Assembly (NCBI RefSeq): GCF_027595985.1
Contig: NC_073304.1
Span: 146,003,246-146,067,245 of the forward strand
Reading direction: 5' to 3'
DNA from: Sorex araneus
Taxonomy: Eukaryota; Chordata; Mammalia; Eulipotyphla; Soricidae
Length of the DNA: 64,000 nucleotides
Shown here: positions 54,250 to 64,000 of the stretch, piece by piece
Position numbering within the stretch: the first letter of the stretch is position 1
How the letters are laid out: each line of letters starts with the position of its first letter
Made by a program: the position numbers and the translations under genes
The notes under the pieces: model-generated
Databases searched by the model: none
Seen by the model: only the letters and a program-made list of their open reading frames with translations
Told to the model about the DNA's origin: nothing

Positions 54250-57200
54250 TATTAGTCTCCCATTCTGTTGTTTAATATTCCGCAGATGAGCGCAATTTTT
54301 CTGTGTATGTCTCTTTCTTTTTGACTCATTTCACTTAGCATGATACTTTTCATGTTGATCCATTTATATGCAAAGTTCATGACTTCATCCTTTCTGACAG
54401 CTGCATAGTATTCCATTATCTAGATGTACCAAAGTTTCTTTAACCAGTCATCTGTTCTTGGGCATTCGGGTTTTTTCCAAATTCTGGCTATTGTAAACAG
54501 TGCTGCGATGAATATACAGGTGCAGATGTCATTTCGACTATACTTTTTTTGCCTCTCCAGGATATATTCCCAAAAGTGGTATTGCTGGGTCAAATGAAAG
54601 TTCAATTTCTAATTTTTTGAGAAGTGACCATATCATTTTCCAAAAGGGCTGAACCAGTCGGCATTCCCACCAGCAGTGTAGGAGGGTTCCTTTCTCCCCA
54701 CATCCACACCAGTAGCGGTTGTCTTTGTTCCCCTGGATATGAGCCAGTCTCTGTGGTGTGAGGTGGTATCTCATAGTTGTTTTGATCTGCATCTCCCTGA
54801 TGATTAGTGATAAAGAGCATTTTTTCATGTGCCTCTTAGCCATTCATATTTCCTTGAGAAAGTTTCTGTTCATCTCTTCGCTTTCCTTGCTCCACTTCAC
54901 ATTTATTGCTTCCTTATCAAAGATCAGATGATCATATATTTGGGATTGCATGTATGGATATTCCACCCTGTTCCATTGGTTTGTGGCTCTGCCTTTGTTC
55001 CAGTACCATGCTCTTTTAATTGTTACCGCTTTGTAGTAAAGTTTGAAGTTGGGAGGGTGATGCTTTTTCCCAAGAATTGCTTTAGCTATTAGTGGGCATT
55101 TATTGTTCCATATGAATTTCAGGAGAGTTTGATCAATTTCTTTGAAGAATTTTTGGGTATCCTTATAGGGATCACATTGAATCTATATTGTGCTTTGGGG
55201 ATTATTGCCATTTTGACAATGTTAAGTCTTCCTATCCATGAGCAGGGAATCTGCTTCCATTTCCTCGTGTTCTCTTTTATTTTGTTGAGTAGCATTTTGT
55301 AGTTTTCCTTGTAGAGGTCCTTCACCTCTTTAGTTAGGCTGATTCCGAGGTACTTGATTTTCTGGGGCACAATTGTGAGTGGGATTTTTTTTTTAATTTC
55401 ACTTTCCTCTGTCTCACTATTTGCATATAGGGAGGCCATGGATTTTGGGGTAATGATTTTATAGCCTGCAACTTTGCTGTACAAGTCTATCGTTTCTAGG
55501 AGTTTCTTAGTGGAGGTTTTAGGATACTCTGGGTATAGAATCATGTCATCTGCAAATAGAGCTTGATTTCTTCCTTTCCCATCTGCATACCGTTAATGTC
55601 TTTTTCTTCCCTAATTGCTATTGCAAGTACTTCCAGTACTGTGTTGAACAGAAGTGGTGAGAGTGGGCATCCTTGTCTTGTTCCTGATCTTAGAGAGAAG
55701 GCCTCTAATGTTTCTCCATTGAGGATAATGCTTGCCATGGATTTGTGGTAGATGGCTTTGATTATCTTGAAGAAAGTTCCTTCTAAGCCTATTTTGGTGA
55801 GAGTTTTCATTATAAATGGGTGTTGAATCTTGTCATGCTTTCTCTGCATCTATTGAAATGATCATATGGTTTTTATTTTTATTTTAGTTGATATGATGGA
55901 TTATGTTGATTGATTTCCGAATGTTAAACCTTCCTTGCATCCTCGGGATGAATCCTACTTGGTCGTACTGTATGATATTTTTGATGAGTTGTTGAATTCT
56001 ATTTGCTAATATTTTGCTGAGAACCTTCACATTGGTGTTCATCAGGGATAGTGGCCTGTAAATTTCTTTGTTTGCTTTTGGTATTAGGAAGATATGAGCC
56101 TCTTAGAAACTGTTTGGTAGAGTCCCTGTTTCTTCAATTTCCTTGAAAAGCTTGAAGAGAACTGGCAACAGGTCCTCTTTAAATATTTGGAAGAATTTGC
56201 TAGTGAATCTATCCAGGCCTGGGTTTTTGTTTTTGGGAAGACATTTGATAACAGTTTCAATTTCCTTGATATTAATTGGTCTATTTACGTATTCCAGGTC
56301 CTCTTGATTCAGTCTTGGGAGATTATAGGAATTAAGGAATTTGTCCATTTCTTTTAGGTTCTCTTGTTTCGTGGCATAAAGATTTTCAAAGTCGTTTCTG
56401 ATGATCTTTTGAATTTCATTGTTTTCTGTTGTGATATCCCCCTTTTCATTTCTGATTCGGTTCATTAGGGTTCTCTCTCTTTCTTTCTTTGTGAGTCTTG
56501 CTAGCGGTTTATCAATCTTGTTTATTTCCTCAAAGAACCAGCTCTTTGTTTCATTGATCTTTCGGATTGTTTTTTGGGTTTCCATATCGCTGATTTCTGC
56601 TCTAAGTTTTATTATTTCTTTCCTTCGGTCTGGCTTGGGTTCCTTTTGCTGGTCCTTTTCTAAGATCTTGAGCTGTGAAGTCAAGCTCTCTATGTAGGCC
56701 CTTTCTTCCCTCCTGAGGAATGCTTGTAGAGCTATAAATTTTCCCCTTAACACAGCTTTAGCTCTGTCCCAGAGGTTCTGGTAGCTTGTGTCCTCATTCT
56801 CATTTGTTTCGAGGTACCTTTTTGTTTCTTCCTTGATTTCCTTCTTGACCCACTCGTTGTTCAACAGGGAGTTGTTTAATTTCCAGGTGTTCGATTTGGT
56901 GCTCCGTGTCTGTGTGTACTTTGCTTCTATTTTCAGTGCATCATGGTCTGAAAAGATGGTTGATACAATTTCTGTCTTGCTGATTCTGTTGAGGTATGTT
57001 TTGTGACCCAGCATGTGGTCAGTTTTGGAGAATGTTCCGTGTGTACTGGAGAAAATTGTATATTCTTTCTTTTTGAGGTGTAAAGTCCTGTATAGGTCTT
57101 AGCCCTCTCTCTTCTATTTCTTCCTTCAGAACCATTGTTTCCTTGCTGAGTTTTGTTCTTGTCGACCTATCCAGAGTTGATAAGGCGGTGTTGAAATTTC

Positions 57201-57622
57201 CTACTACTATTGTGGTGCTAGTGATGTCCTCCTTAAAGTCTATTAGGAGTTGTTTTAAATATTTAGCTAGTCGCTCATTAGGTGCTTGGACGTTTAAGAG
57301 TGTGACTTTTTCCTCTTGTACATATCCCTTTATGAATAAAAAATGACCTTCGCTGTCCCTTCTAATATTTTTCAGCCTGAGGTCTAAGTTGTTAGATACT
57401 AGTATGGCCACCCCAGCTTTTTTGAGGGAGTTGTTTGCTTGTAGGATTGTTTTCCATCCTTTGACTTTGAGTCTGTGTTTGCTCTGACTGTTCAGGTGTG
57501 TTTCTTGTAGGCAGCAGAACTTTGGGTTTAGTTTCCGAATCCATTTTGCTACTCTGTCTCTTGATTGCTTTATTTAAACCATTGACATTGAGAGAGGTTA
57601 TTGTCATGGGATTATGTGCCAT
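54250..57622 (-). pseudogene. L1 ORF2 (endonuclease and reverse transcriptase), broken
   Basis: It begins MAHNPMTITSLNVNGLNKAI (endonuclease). The RT region shows [32 protein letters not shown] and [15 protein letters not shown] (near 55550). The Cys-rich end reads [20 protein letters not shown]. At least five frame breaks are visible between 57400 and 54420. Confidence 0.88.
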
Positions 57623-57665
57623 CTTTCTGTAGGGTTTGTTGCTCTTGTTAGGGTTTTTCTTTGTC

Positions 57666-58660
57666 CTATAGCATCCCCTTTAGTCCTTCTTTTAAGTTTG
57701 GTTTTGAGTCTATGAAGTTCCTGAGTTGTTGTTTATCTGTGAAATAGTGTATGGTTCCTTCAAGTTTAAGTGAGAGTTTAGCCAGATAGAGTAATCTTGG
57801 TGAGACGTTCATTTCGTTGAGGTTTTTCACTGTATCCCACCATTGTCTTCGGGCTTGGAGGATTTCCTCTGATAGGTCTGCTGTAAATCTGAGGGGTGCT
57901 CCTTTGTATGTGATTTCCTTCTTTGACCTTGCTGCTTGCAGTATTGTGTCTCTATCTGCGGCATCCATCATTGTGACTATGATATGCCTTGGAGTTTTTT
58001 TGTTGGGGTCCCTTTTAGCTGGCATCCTTCGAGCTCCTTGGATCTGGATGCCTGCATTCTCCAACTCTGGGAATTTCTTAGCAATGATGTCTTTAACTGT
58101 GATTTTTTCATTAGGATTAGTTCCCTGTGCTTCTGGTACTCCAATGATTCTTATGTTTTTCCTCATAAGTTCATCCCCTAGGACTCTGATTCACCCTAAA
58201 GCCATTTTGATGTCTTTTGCCATTATTATTTGTTGTCTGTAAGCTTTGTGCAGCTCATCTTCAAGCTCACTGATTCTGTCTTCGGTTGTAGTCATTCTAC
58301 TGTTGAGGGCTACTACTGAGTTTTTTACTTCATCTACTGATTCCTTTAATTGTGTCACTTATGTTCATAGCTTTGAAATTTCTGCTCTCATTTCTTCCTG
58401 TATTTTCTTGGTGGTCCGTCCAAGGCTGTGTCCATATCCTCCCTTAGTTTATTGGTTGTCCGTTCCATGGTTGTGTTCATATCCTCCCTTAGTTTATTGG
58501 TTGTCCAATCCATGGTTGCTTTGAGTTCATCAATCATCTTCACAATTTCTTCTCTAAATTCTTTATCTGAGAGGAGGTTGTATTTGGGGGTGACCTCTCT
58601 TGAGGCTTCTGGAATCTCTTCATTTTCTCCTTGTGGTGGGTTTTTTCTATGTTTCTTCAT
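57666..58660 (-). pseudogene. L1 ORF1 (RNA-binding chaperone), broken
   Basis: The N-terminal part (MKKHRKNPPQGENEEIPEAS) leads to a coiled coil containing TTNKLREDM twice. The RRM and C-terminal part read NIRIIGVPEAQGTNP to RFTADLSEEILQARRQW. The two parts are in different frames, broken around 58170-58390. Confidence 0.85.
58425..58515 (-). repeat. 42-bp tandem repeat in the L1 ORF1 coiled coil
   Basis: CTCCCTTAGTTTATTGGTTG plus TCC and CCATGG occurs twice, 42 bp apart. That is 14 codons, two heptads of the coiled coil. Confidence 0.85.
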
Positions 58661-59360
58661 GTTGCTATGGGATGATAGAGGTGAAGCCTTACGATTCTCT
58701 ATCTCTATTCCCTCTTGTTCCAGGAGGGGAGTCTAGGTGAGCTAAATTAATGATGGTATCCTTTCCCCCCTTCTACAATAATTCCTTACACAAATGCGCT
58801 CTTCCTAATTTATGTAGGGCTTCTAGTCAAGATTTGAGGCTATGATCTCTTTATGAGGGCTTTTGTGTACCTTCTTGTGCTCCTGACAGTTTTTGTAAAG
58901 TTAGGACAGGTTAATGGGTTATTAGCATATAGTGATTGAGATGACAAGGTTGTTCTTCGAATAAATAGGTCATACAGATTGTGACCTAAGTTGCTCAGTA
59001 TAGAAAATTGGGAAAAATAACAGCGGCCGCCACTCTGGAGAAGGCCACACCCCCTTTTCAGGCCCCGCCCCCTGACGTAGCGGACACTCCCCACCAGCCA
59101 AATGTCAGGACCCCAGGGTTACCTGGGTCCAAGTTACCTGGGGGGGGGGGGCAAGTGATTGGTTAGAAGGGCACGTGGAGAGGCAGACGGCGGGAGTTGA
59201 GGGTGGCGTCCCCAAGCCCTGGCAGTCCCCCAGGCTGGGCGGAGACAGCGTGAGAGTTCTTTCAGAGGGGTGCAAAGAGGAGAAGGCAATCTAGGGTCCA
59301 AGTTTCCTGGGCGGGGGGGAGTGGTTGGTTAGAAGGGTGCATGGAGAGGCAGGAGCTCAA
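58661..59360 (-). promoter_or_regulatory. L1 5'UTR with tandem monomers
   Basis: A block GGGTCCAAGTTACCTGGG ... TTGGTTAGAAGGGCAC ... GGAGAGGCAG at 59126-59185 recurs at 59293-59353, 167 bp apart. It is GC-rich and should hold the internal promoter. Confidence 0.7.
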
Positions 59361-59655
59361 ATTTCTTTTTTTGAGAAAGTTTCTGTTCATTTCATTGCCC
59401 CATTTTCTGGTGGGATTAGATAGTTTTTTCTTGTAGAGTTCAACCAGTTCCTTGTATATCCTTGATATTAACCCCTAATCAGAAGGTTATTGGGTGAATA
59501 TTCTTTCCCCCACGAATAGCTAAAGCAATTCTTAAGGAAAATAACATGGGGGCATCACCTTCCCCAACTTTAAACTCTACTACAAAGCTGTAATAATTAA
59601 AATAGCATATTGGAACAAAAACAGACCCTCAGACCAGTGGAATAGGGTTGAACAT
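59361..59655. mobile_element. L1 ORF2 fragment with internal inversion
   Basis: 59361-59515 is minus-strand ORF2 (EMNRNFLK region). 59516-59655 is plus-strand ORF2 ([17 protein letters not shown] region). The two abut head on. Confidence 0.75.
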
Positions 59656-59664
59656 CCTTACACT

Positions 59665-61945
59665 TGAATCATTTGTCACCCCATTGATCTTCAATTTGCT
59701 CGAGTGGGTGCTAGTAACGTCTCCATTTGTTCCTGTCATGTGCTAGTGTAGCCCAGTGATATTTACTCACTCCAGGAACAGGAAGAGCCTCAAACCATTC
59801 ATTCAGGGTTTTGGCAAAGAAGCCTGACCATCTCGTTGGTGGGCAGCCAGGAGGTCTTTTGACATCCTATGGAATCCAGTCAGTAACAGATCTAGTCCAG
59901 CAGTCGTCTCTGAATAGCATTACGTGTCCAGCCCATCTGATTTTTGATGCCTTGGCAAATGAGACAGCGTCCCTGATTCTTGACCATCGACGGAGGTCAG
60001 AACTCCGGATTCCTTCTCTCACTTGAGTGAAACGTGATACTCCAAGCATAGCTCTTTTGATTCTTCTTTGGAATACCCGAATACCGTTCTCATCCTGTTT
60101 TCGTAGGGCCCAGGTCTGAGGCATATGTTAGTTGCAGGAAGAATGGTTGAGTCAAAAAGATGTGCCCGGAGCAGGAGGTTCTTCATCCTCTTAACCACTT
60201 TTTTGATGCTCTTGAAGGCGTTCCACGCTTCTCTCTTCCTCCTGTGCAGTTCTGGAGTCGTTCCTCATGTTGAGTTCTTGACCCAGGTACACATAGGTGC
60301 TGCATTTGGAAATGTTCATTCTATTGAGAACAGAAGGAATGTCAGGGACTAGTTTGTTTTTCATGAATATTGTTTTGCTGAGATTCAGCAGCAGTCTGAT
60401 ACTTCCACACTCGCGGTCGAAGTCAGCCAGCATTTGTGCTGCTTGGCTAATGTTGGGTGTTATGAGAATGATGTGATCAGCAAAGTGGAGGTGGTGTATT
60501 GCTGACCATCTATCTTTACTCCCATTCCTTCCCATTCCAGTCATCACATGACGTTCTCAAGGATGGCACAGAATAATTTCGGTGAAATGGTGTCGCCCTG
60601 CCGAACCCCTCTCTTTACATCAGTGATGACTTCCTTGTAGAATGGTGAGATCCTGGTGGTGAATCCACAATTCAGCTCGAGGAGGATCCTTATGTACTGA
60701 CTTTGAACGCCCTGTTTGTCTAGGGCTTCAAGGCTGCTTCAGTCTCAACAGAATCAAAGACCTTCTTTAAATTGATGAATGTCTGACAGAGCGGCATCTT
60801 GAACTCCTGCGAAACTTCAATTAGCTTGGTCACAGTGTGGATATGGTCAATCGTGCTGAATCCTTTTTGGAACCTGGCTTGTTCGGATGGTTGTCCTTAA
60901 TCTAGTGTTCTGCCTATTCTATTCAGGATGATTCGAGGGAACAACTTGTAGACAACGGACAACAGGCAGATTGGGCGATAGTTGCCAATGTTGTGGATGT
61001 CTCCCTTCTTGTACAACAGAACAGTCCTGCTGTTTTTCCATTGGGATGGAATCTTGCATACAAACAGATAGCGTGTGAGGAGCCGAACCAGTGTATTGAT
61101 GAGTACTAGCGGCAGATTCTTCAGTTGTTCGGGTCTGACCTTGTCTGGACCAGGTGCTGTACACGTCTTTACTGATGAAATGGCATGTCAGATTTCAGAA
61201 GGGAGGATGTTTGGAATGACATATCCATTCTGCAGAATTTGGTATGTGGGCAGGTGGATGTGCCTGTGGAAGAAATCCGAGTAGAAGTCATGAATAATCC
61301 TCTCCATTGCCCTTCTGGAAGATGTGATAGATCCATCAGTACGTCGGAGGGCAGTCATCTTTTACTGGGCGAAGGACAAGCAAGCATTGCAAATACCTTT
61401 TCTGGATTCTGCTGCATCGGCTAACACTGCTGCTTTTCTCTCTTTGAGGTCTTCCTTTACTGCTTCTCTGCACAGCTTTGCGAGCTCGGATATTAGCTTG
61501 TGGTTGCCTGAGGCTCGTGCCAAACCACATTGGTGAACGAGCTTGAGAGTTTCCGAAGACAGGCATCTGTTTGTGGCTTTCCCACTATCAGCTTTCTTTG
61601 TGCAGTCATAGAGTTGCTGAAACAGTCGATCATATATCCTCATCAATGTTGTCAACAACAGCATCTTCCCAGGTTGCCACAATAGAGCCAAAGAGCTCCC
61701 AGTTGGTGGTCATTCTGGGAGTTCTCTTCTTAAACTTAAATATTGCAGACCTTTCTTCCTGCTCCGTGAAGTAGAATTTTGCACGAAGGAGACAGTGGTC
61801 CAGTCCCGTTTGGAATTTTGGGACAACAGCAACATTGGTCAGGCAAAACCTTCAGTTGAATATGATGCAGTCAATTTCATTGTGGAACTGTCCACTGGGA
61901 GACTCCCATGTCCAACATTTAGATTCGACCTTCTGGAACTGTTCA
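59665..61945 (-). mobile_element. RTE-clade LINE, collinear, 5'-truncated, inactive
   Basis: On the minus strand it runs from the end of the endonuclease (61945) through the linker (LARASGNHKLISELAKLCREA), a decayed reverse transcriptase (HLHFADHIILI; Asp-His in place of Asp-Asp in motif C) and the C-terminal end (RIRDAVSFAKASKIRWAGHV, EALPVPG, HWATLARDRNKW) to the 3' end near 59670. Multiple frame breaks are visible. Its 3' end supplies the sequence shared with the long SINEs. Confidence 0.88.
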
Positions 61946-61947
61946 TT

Positions 61948-62150
61948 CTCTTGTTCATTGATTTGCTTGAGCGGGCACCAGTAATGTCTCTATTGTGAGA
62001 CTTATTGTTACTCTTTTTGGCATATCCAGTATGCCACGGGTAGCTTGCCGGGCTCTGCTGTGCGGGCAGGATACTCTCGGTATCTTGCCAGCCTCTCTGA
62101 GAAGGTGGAGGAATCAAACCGGTGTTGGCTGCATGCAGGAGATAGCACAG
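61948..62150 (-). mobile_element. Long SINE variant
   Basis: The RTE tail (GATTTGCTTGAGCGGGCACC), the RTE 5'UTR body (ATGCCACGGGTAGCTTGCC) and part of the head are present. It adjoins the truncated RTE. Confidence 0.85.
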
Positions 62151-62468
62151 AATTTCGCTCAGAGCCTCCAACTCCTTCTTTCCTCCTGACAGACTCTTGC
62201 TGAATATATTTCAGAATGTGTACATCTACAAACTTCCAAGGAATGGAAGAGTACACCAGGCTGGATTGGATGCTAGTCAGCTGGAAGCCCTGGGGCCTTC
62301 CCCGGTACCCACTGTCCATTGAAAAAATTATTATTCAATAAGTGAAGTTTGTAAAAATGTGTCCTTATGTAAATTAAGGGTATTTGCATGTCTCCTTAAT
62401 GAATAAGGAGTAAGCATTGGCAGACATAATTAGTACAGGAAAGTGTGTGCAAGGAAAACACCTAATTC

Positions 62469-62470
62469 TT

Positions 62471-62501
<31 letters not shown>

Positions 62502-62506
62502 TTTTT
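62469..62506 (+). repeat. (TTTA)n microsatellite, tail of the adjacent SINE
   Basis: About nine ATTT units at the poly(A) side of the reverse SINE that follows. Confidence 0.93.
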
Positions 62507-62682
62507 GTATTTTTGCTTTTTGGGTCACACCTGGCGATGCACAAGGGTTACTCCTGGCTCTGCACTCAGGAATTACTCCTGGCTGTGCTCAGGGACCATA
62601 TGGGATGCTGGGGATCGAACCCAGGTCCACCGCGTGCAAAGCAAATGCCCTACCTGCTGTGCTATCGATCCAGCCTGGAAAA
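62507..62682 (-). mobile_element. SOR SINE
   Basis: This is a well-preserved reverse copy (GGGTCACACCTGGCGATGC to GCTATCGATCCAGCC). TAATTCTT flanks it. Confidence 0.93.
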
Positions 62683-62689
62683 TACGTAA

Positions 62690-64000
62690 TTCTTTTTTTT
62701 TAATTTATTGTATTGAGTCACCATGTTTAAAGTTACAAAGTTCTCAGGTTTATGTCTCAGTTATACAATACTCAAACATCCATCCCTTCACCCGTGCCCA
62801 TATTCCACCACCAAAGACCCCAGTATACCCCCCAACCCCCGCCCCCCTGACCCCCATCCCCGCCTGCATAATTGATAAATTTCACTTCATTTTCTCTTTA
62901 CCATGATTACATTCCATATTTCAACACAAAACTCACTATTGTTGGAGTTTTCCCCCAAGAAAGACAGTCCTACTGCCAATGAAGCATTTGATAATTAGTT
63001 TTCCATTGCTGAGACTCGAGAGATATGAAGTCCCGCTGTTTCAAGTACATAGATATTTTTTCCCCTCCTTCCCGCCCCACCAAGTTCATGCCTGCTTAAT
63101 GAATAGTTCTCATATTATGGCACCACGCTGCCTGACGAGAAAAAAAGGATATTTCCCATCCTCGGCCAGCGTGGGGCTATGGCTTAGTTCACAGTCTAGA
63201 GACATGGCTGCAAGCAGTTTCTGGAACCAAAAGTAGTCTAGTTGGCCTCTGGATTCTGGTTGATCTGCAGCAACACGGCCGCACAAAAGTGTGGCCACCC
63301 AGGTCGAATCTCGGCAGAGCATGTACTGGTTTCGGCCCAAGACTGCCCAAGTGTCCCGCTGTTCCGAGTACATATTTTCCCCCCACTCCCATTCCCGCGC
63401 CTCTAAATTCATGCCTGCTTAATAGACCTCACAATATGGTGGACGCCACACTGCGTTTCTCCCAGAAAAGGGAAAAGAAGCGAGAAAGGAGGATATTTCC
63501 TCTCCTCGGCCGGTGTGGGGTTATGGCTTAGTTCACAGTCTAGAGAAATGGCTGCTACTTTGATTACCTTCAATATTTCAGCAAAAAACTCAGTATTATT
63601 GAAAAACAGCGGCCACGCAGTTTTGGATTTTTGTATGAAGTCCAGGGAAAATTCTGCCAGTAATTGCATCCCTGTAAGCTTTTACTTCCCTTTTGTGGTG
63701 CTCATATGATGGAGAAGCCTGGAGAGAGAAACCCTTCCCCACTGGTGGTGCATGGGCCAGTGGCTCCCATCACAGTCTGAAAGCCTTTCTGGGAGCTGCT
63801 CGTGTCCAAAGTAGTTCAGTTGCCTCCGGGGTCGAGCTCGTGGAGCAGCAGAAAGGACTGAACCCATGTGGCGCTGTGCTTAAATATTGGCAAAGGGCGG
63901 GTCCGGCCATCCCACCCCCTGGGATCTCCCAGGCGTCCCGCGGGTACCTGCATTCTGTGTTCTAAAAACCGGCAATTGACTTGCTGCGCCCAATAAGGAA
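62690..64000 (-). mobile_element. Non-coding retroposon with L1-type 3' end, runs off the window
   Basis: It is related to 29441-30985 along its length. It ends in an A-rich tail at 62690 after a G-rich tract (about 62830-62870 complement). A CACAGTCTAGAGA ... GGCTATGGCTTAGTTC block with TGCCTGCTTAAT occurs twice (about 63080-63200 and 63410-63545). No coding frame is recognised. Confidence 0.75.

Larger units (their letters stand above)
53848..59360 (-). mobile_element. Near full-length L1 LINE, inactive
   Basis: On the minus strand it has a GC-rich 5'UTR (59360-58661), ORF1 (58660-57666), ORF2 (57622 to about 54250), and a 3'UTR with a G-rich polypurine tract (about 54005-53950) and A-rich end. 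Each ORF has several frameshifts or stops, so no protein would be made intact. CAAATTT near both ends may be a target duplication. Confidence 0.88.

Noticed and set aside
1..64000. tRNA genes from the many A-box/B-box matches
   Set aside because: All such matches lie in SINE heads followed by SINE bodies; none folds alone as a tRNA with a sensible anticodon context.
27256..64000. VTCN1 exons, expected next to TRIM45 from human gene order
   Set aside because: I found no frame resembling the VTCN1 Ig domains on either strand, so the gene probably lies beyond the window.
1..64000. CRISPR array, operons or bacterial-type systems
   Set aside because: The repeats are dispersed retroposons and microsatellites, and the genes are spliced vertebrate genes.

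Overview
The window is mammalian nuclear DNA. It has spliced vertebrate genes with GT/AG introns, one CpG island at a promoter, L1 LINEs and many copies of a tRNA-derived SINE. The SINE reads like the SOR family of shrews: head GGCTGGAGCGATAGCACAGC, B-box-like GGTTCGATTCC, and an end GTGTGACCCAAAAAGC followed by an A-rich tail. I therefore infer a soricid, most likely the genus Sorex. The species call rests on recognising the SINE, not on a search.

Layout. Positions 1-5448 are the 3' end of TTF2 on the + strand: a long repeat-rich intron, the penultimate exon (4371-4445) and the last coding exon (5304-5448). Positions 15864-25304 are TRIM45 on the - strand, complete in six coding exons. The exons join in phase into a 581-residue protein with RING, two B-boxes, a coiled coil, a filamin-type repeat and a Cys/His-rich tail. 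A CpG island covers its first exon and upstream side (about 25010-26200). The two genes are tail to tail, the order I recall for human 1p13.1. From 27.3 kb to the end I see no further gene; human VTCN1 would lie beyond, but none of its exons is visible here.

The most unusual gene-level structure is an inverted duplication of about 550 bp. TRIM45 exon 4 with both splice sites (20172-20722) has a near-identical inverted copy (26706-27255) just upstream of the promoter. By eye the arms differ by five substitutions and one 1-base indel. The 115-bp exon is identical in both.

The right half is dominated by retrotransposons. Two damaged copies of an RTE-clade (BovB-like) LINE are present. One (48.7-52.3 kb) carries its 5'UTR and endonuclease inverted relative to its reverse transcriptase, as twin priming would produce. 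The other (59.7-61.9 kb) is collinear. They show that the long SINE variant in this window is a tRNA-like head joined to a piece of the RTE 5'UTR and then to the last ~60 bp of the RTE, which includes its C-terminal codons. Larger internally deleted RTE derivatives occur at 35.1-36.8 kb and 43.9-44.6 kb, one with an ATG-repeat tail. A near full-length but broken L1 lies at 53.85-59.36 kb (- strand). Non-coding retroposons with L1-type 3' ends lie at 29.4-31.0 kb (15-bp target duplication) and from 62.69 kb to the window end. Old endogenous-retrovirus LTRs include a solo LTR at 11305-11903 with TG...CA ends and a 6-bp target duplication.

Exon borders were set from splice signals and reading phase. 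Many repeat borders are accurate only to about 5-20 bases.
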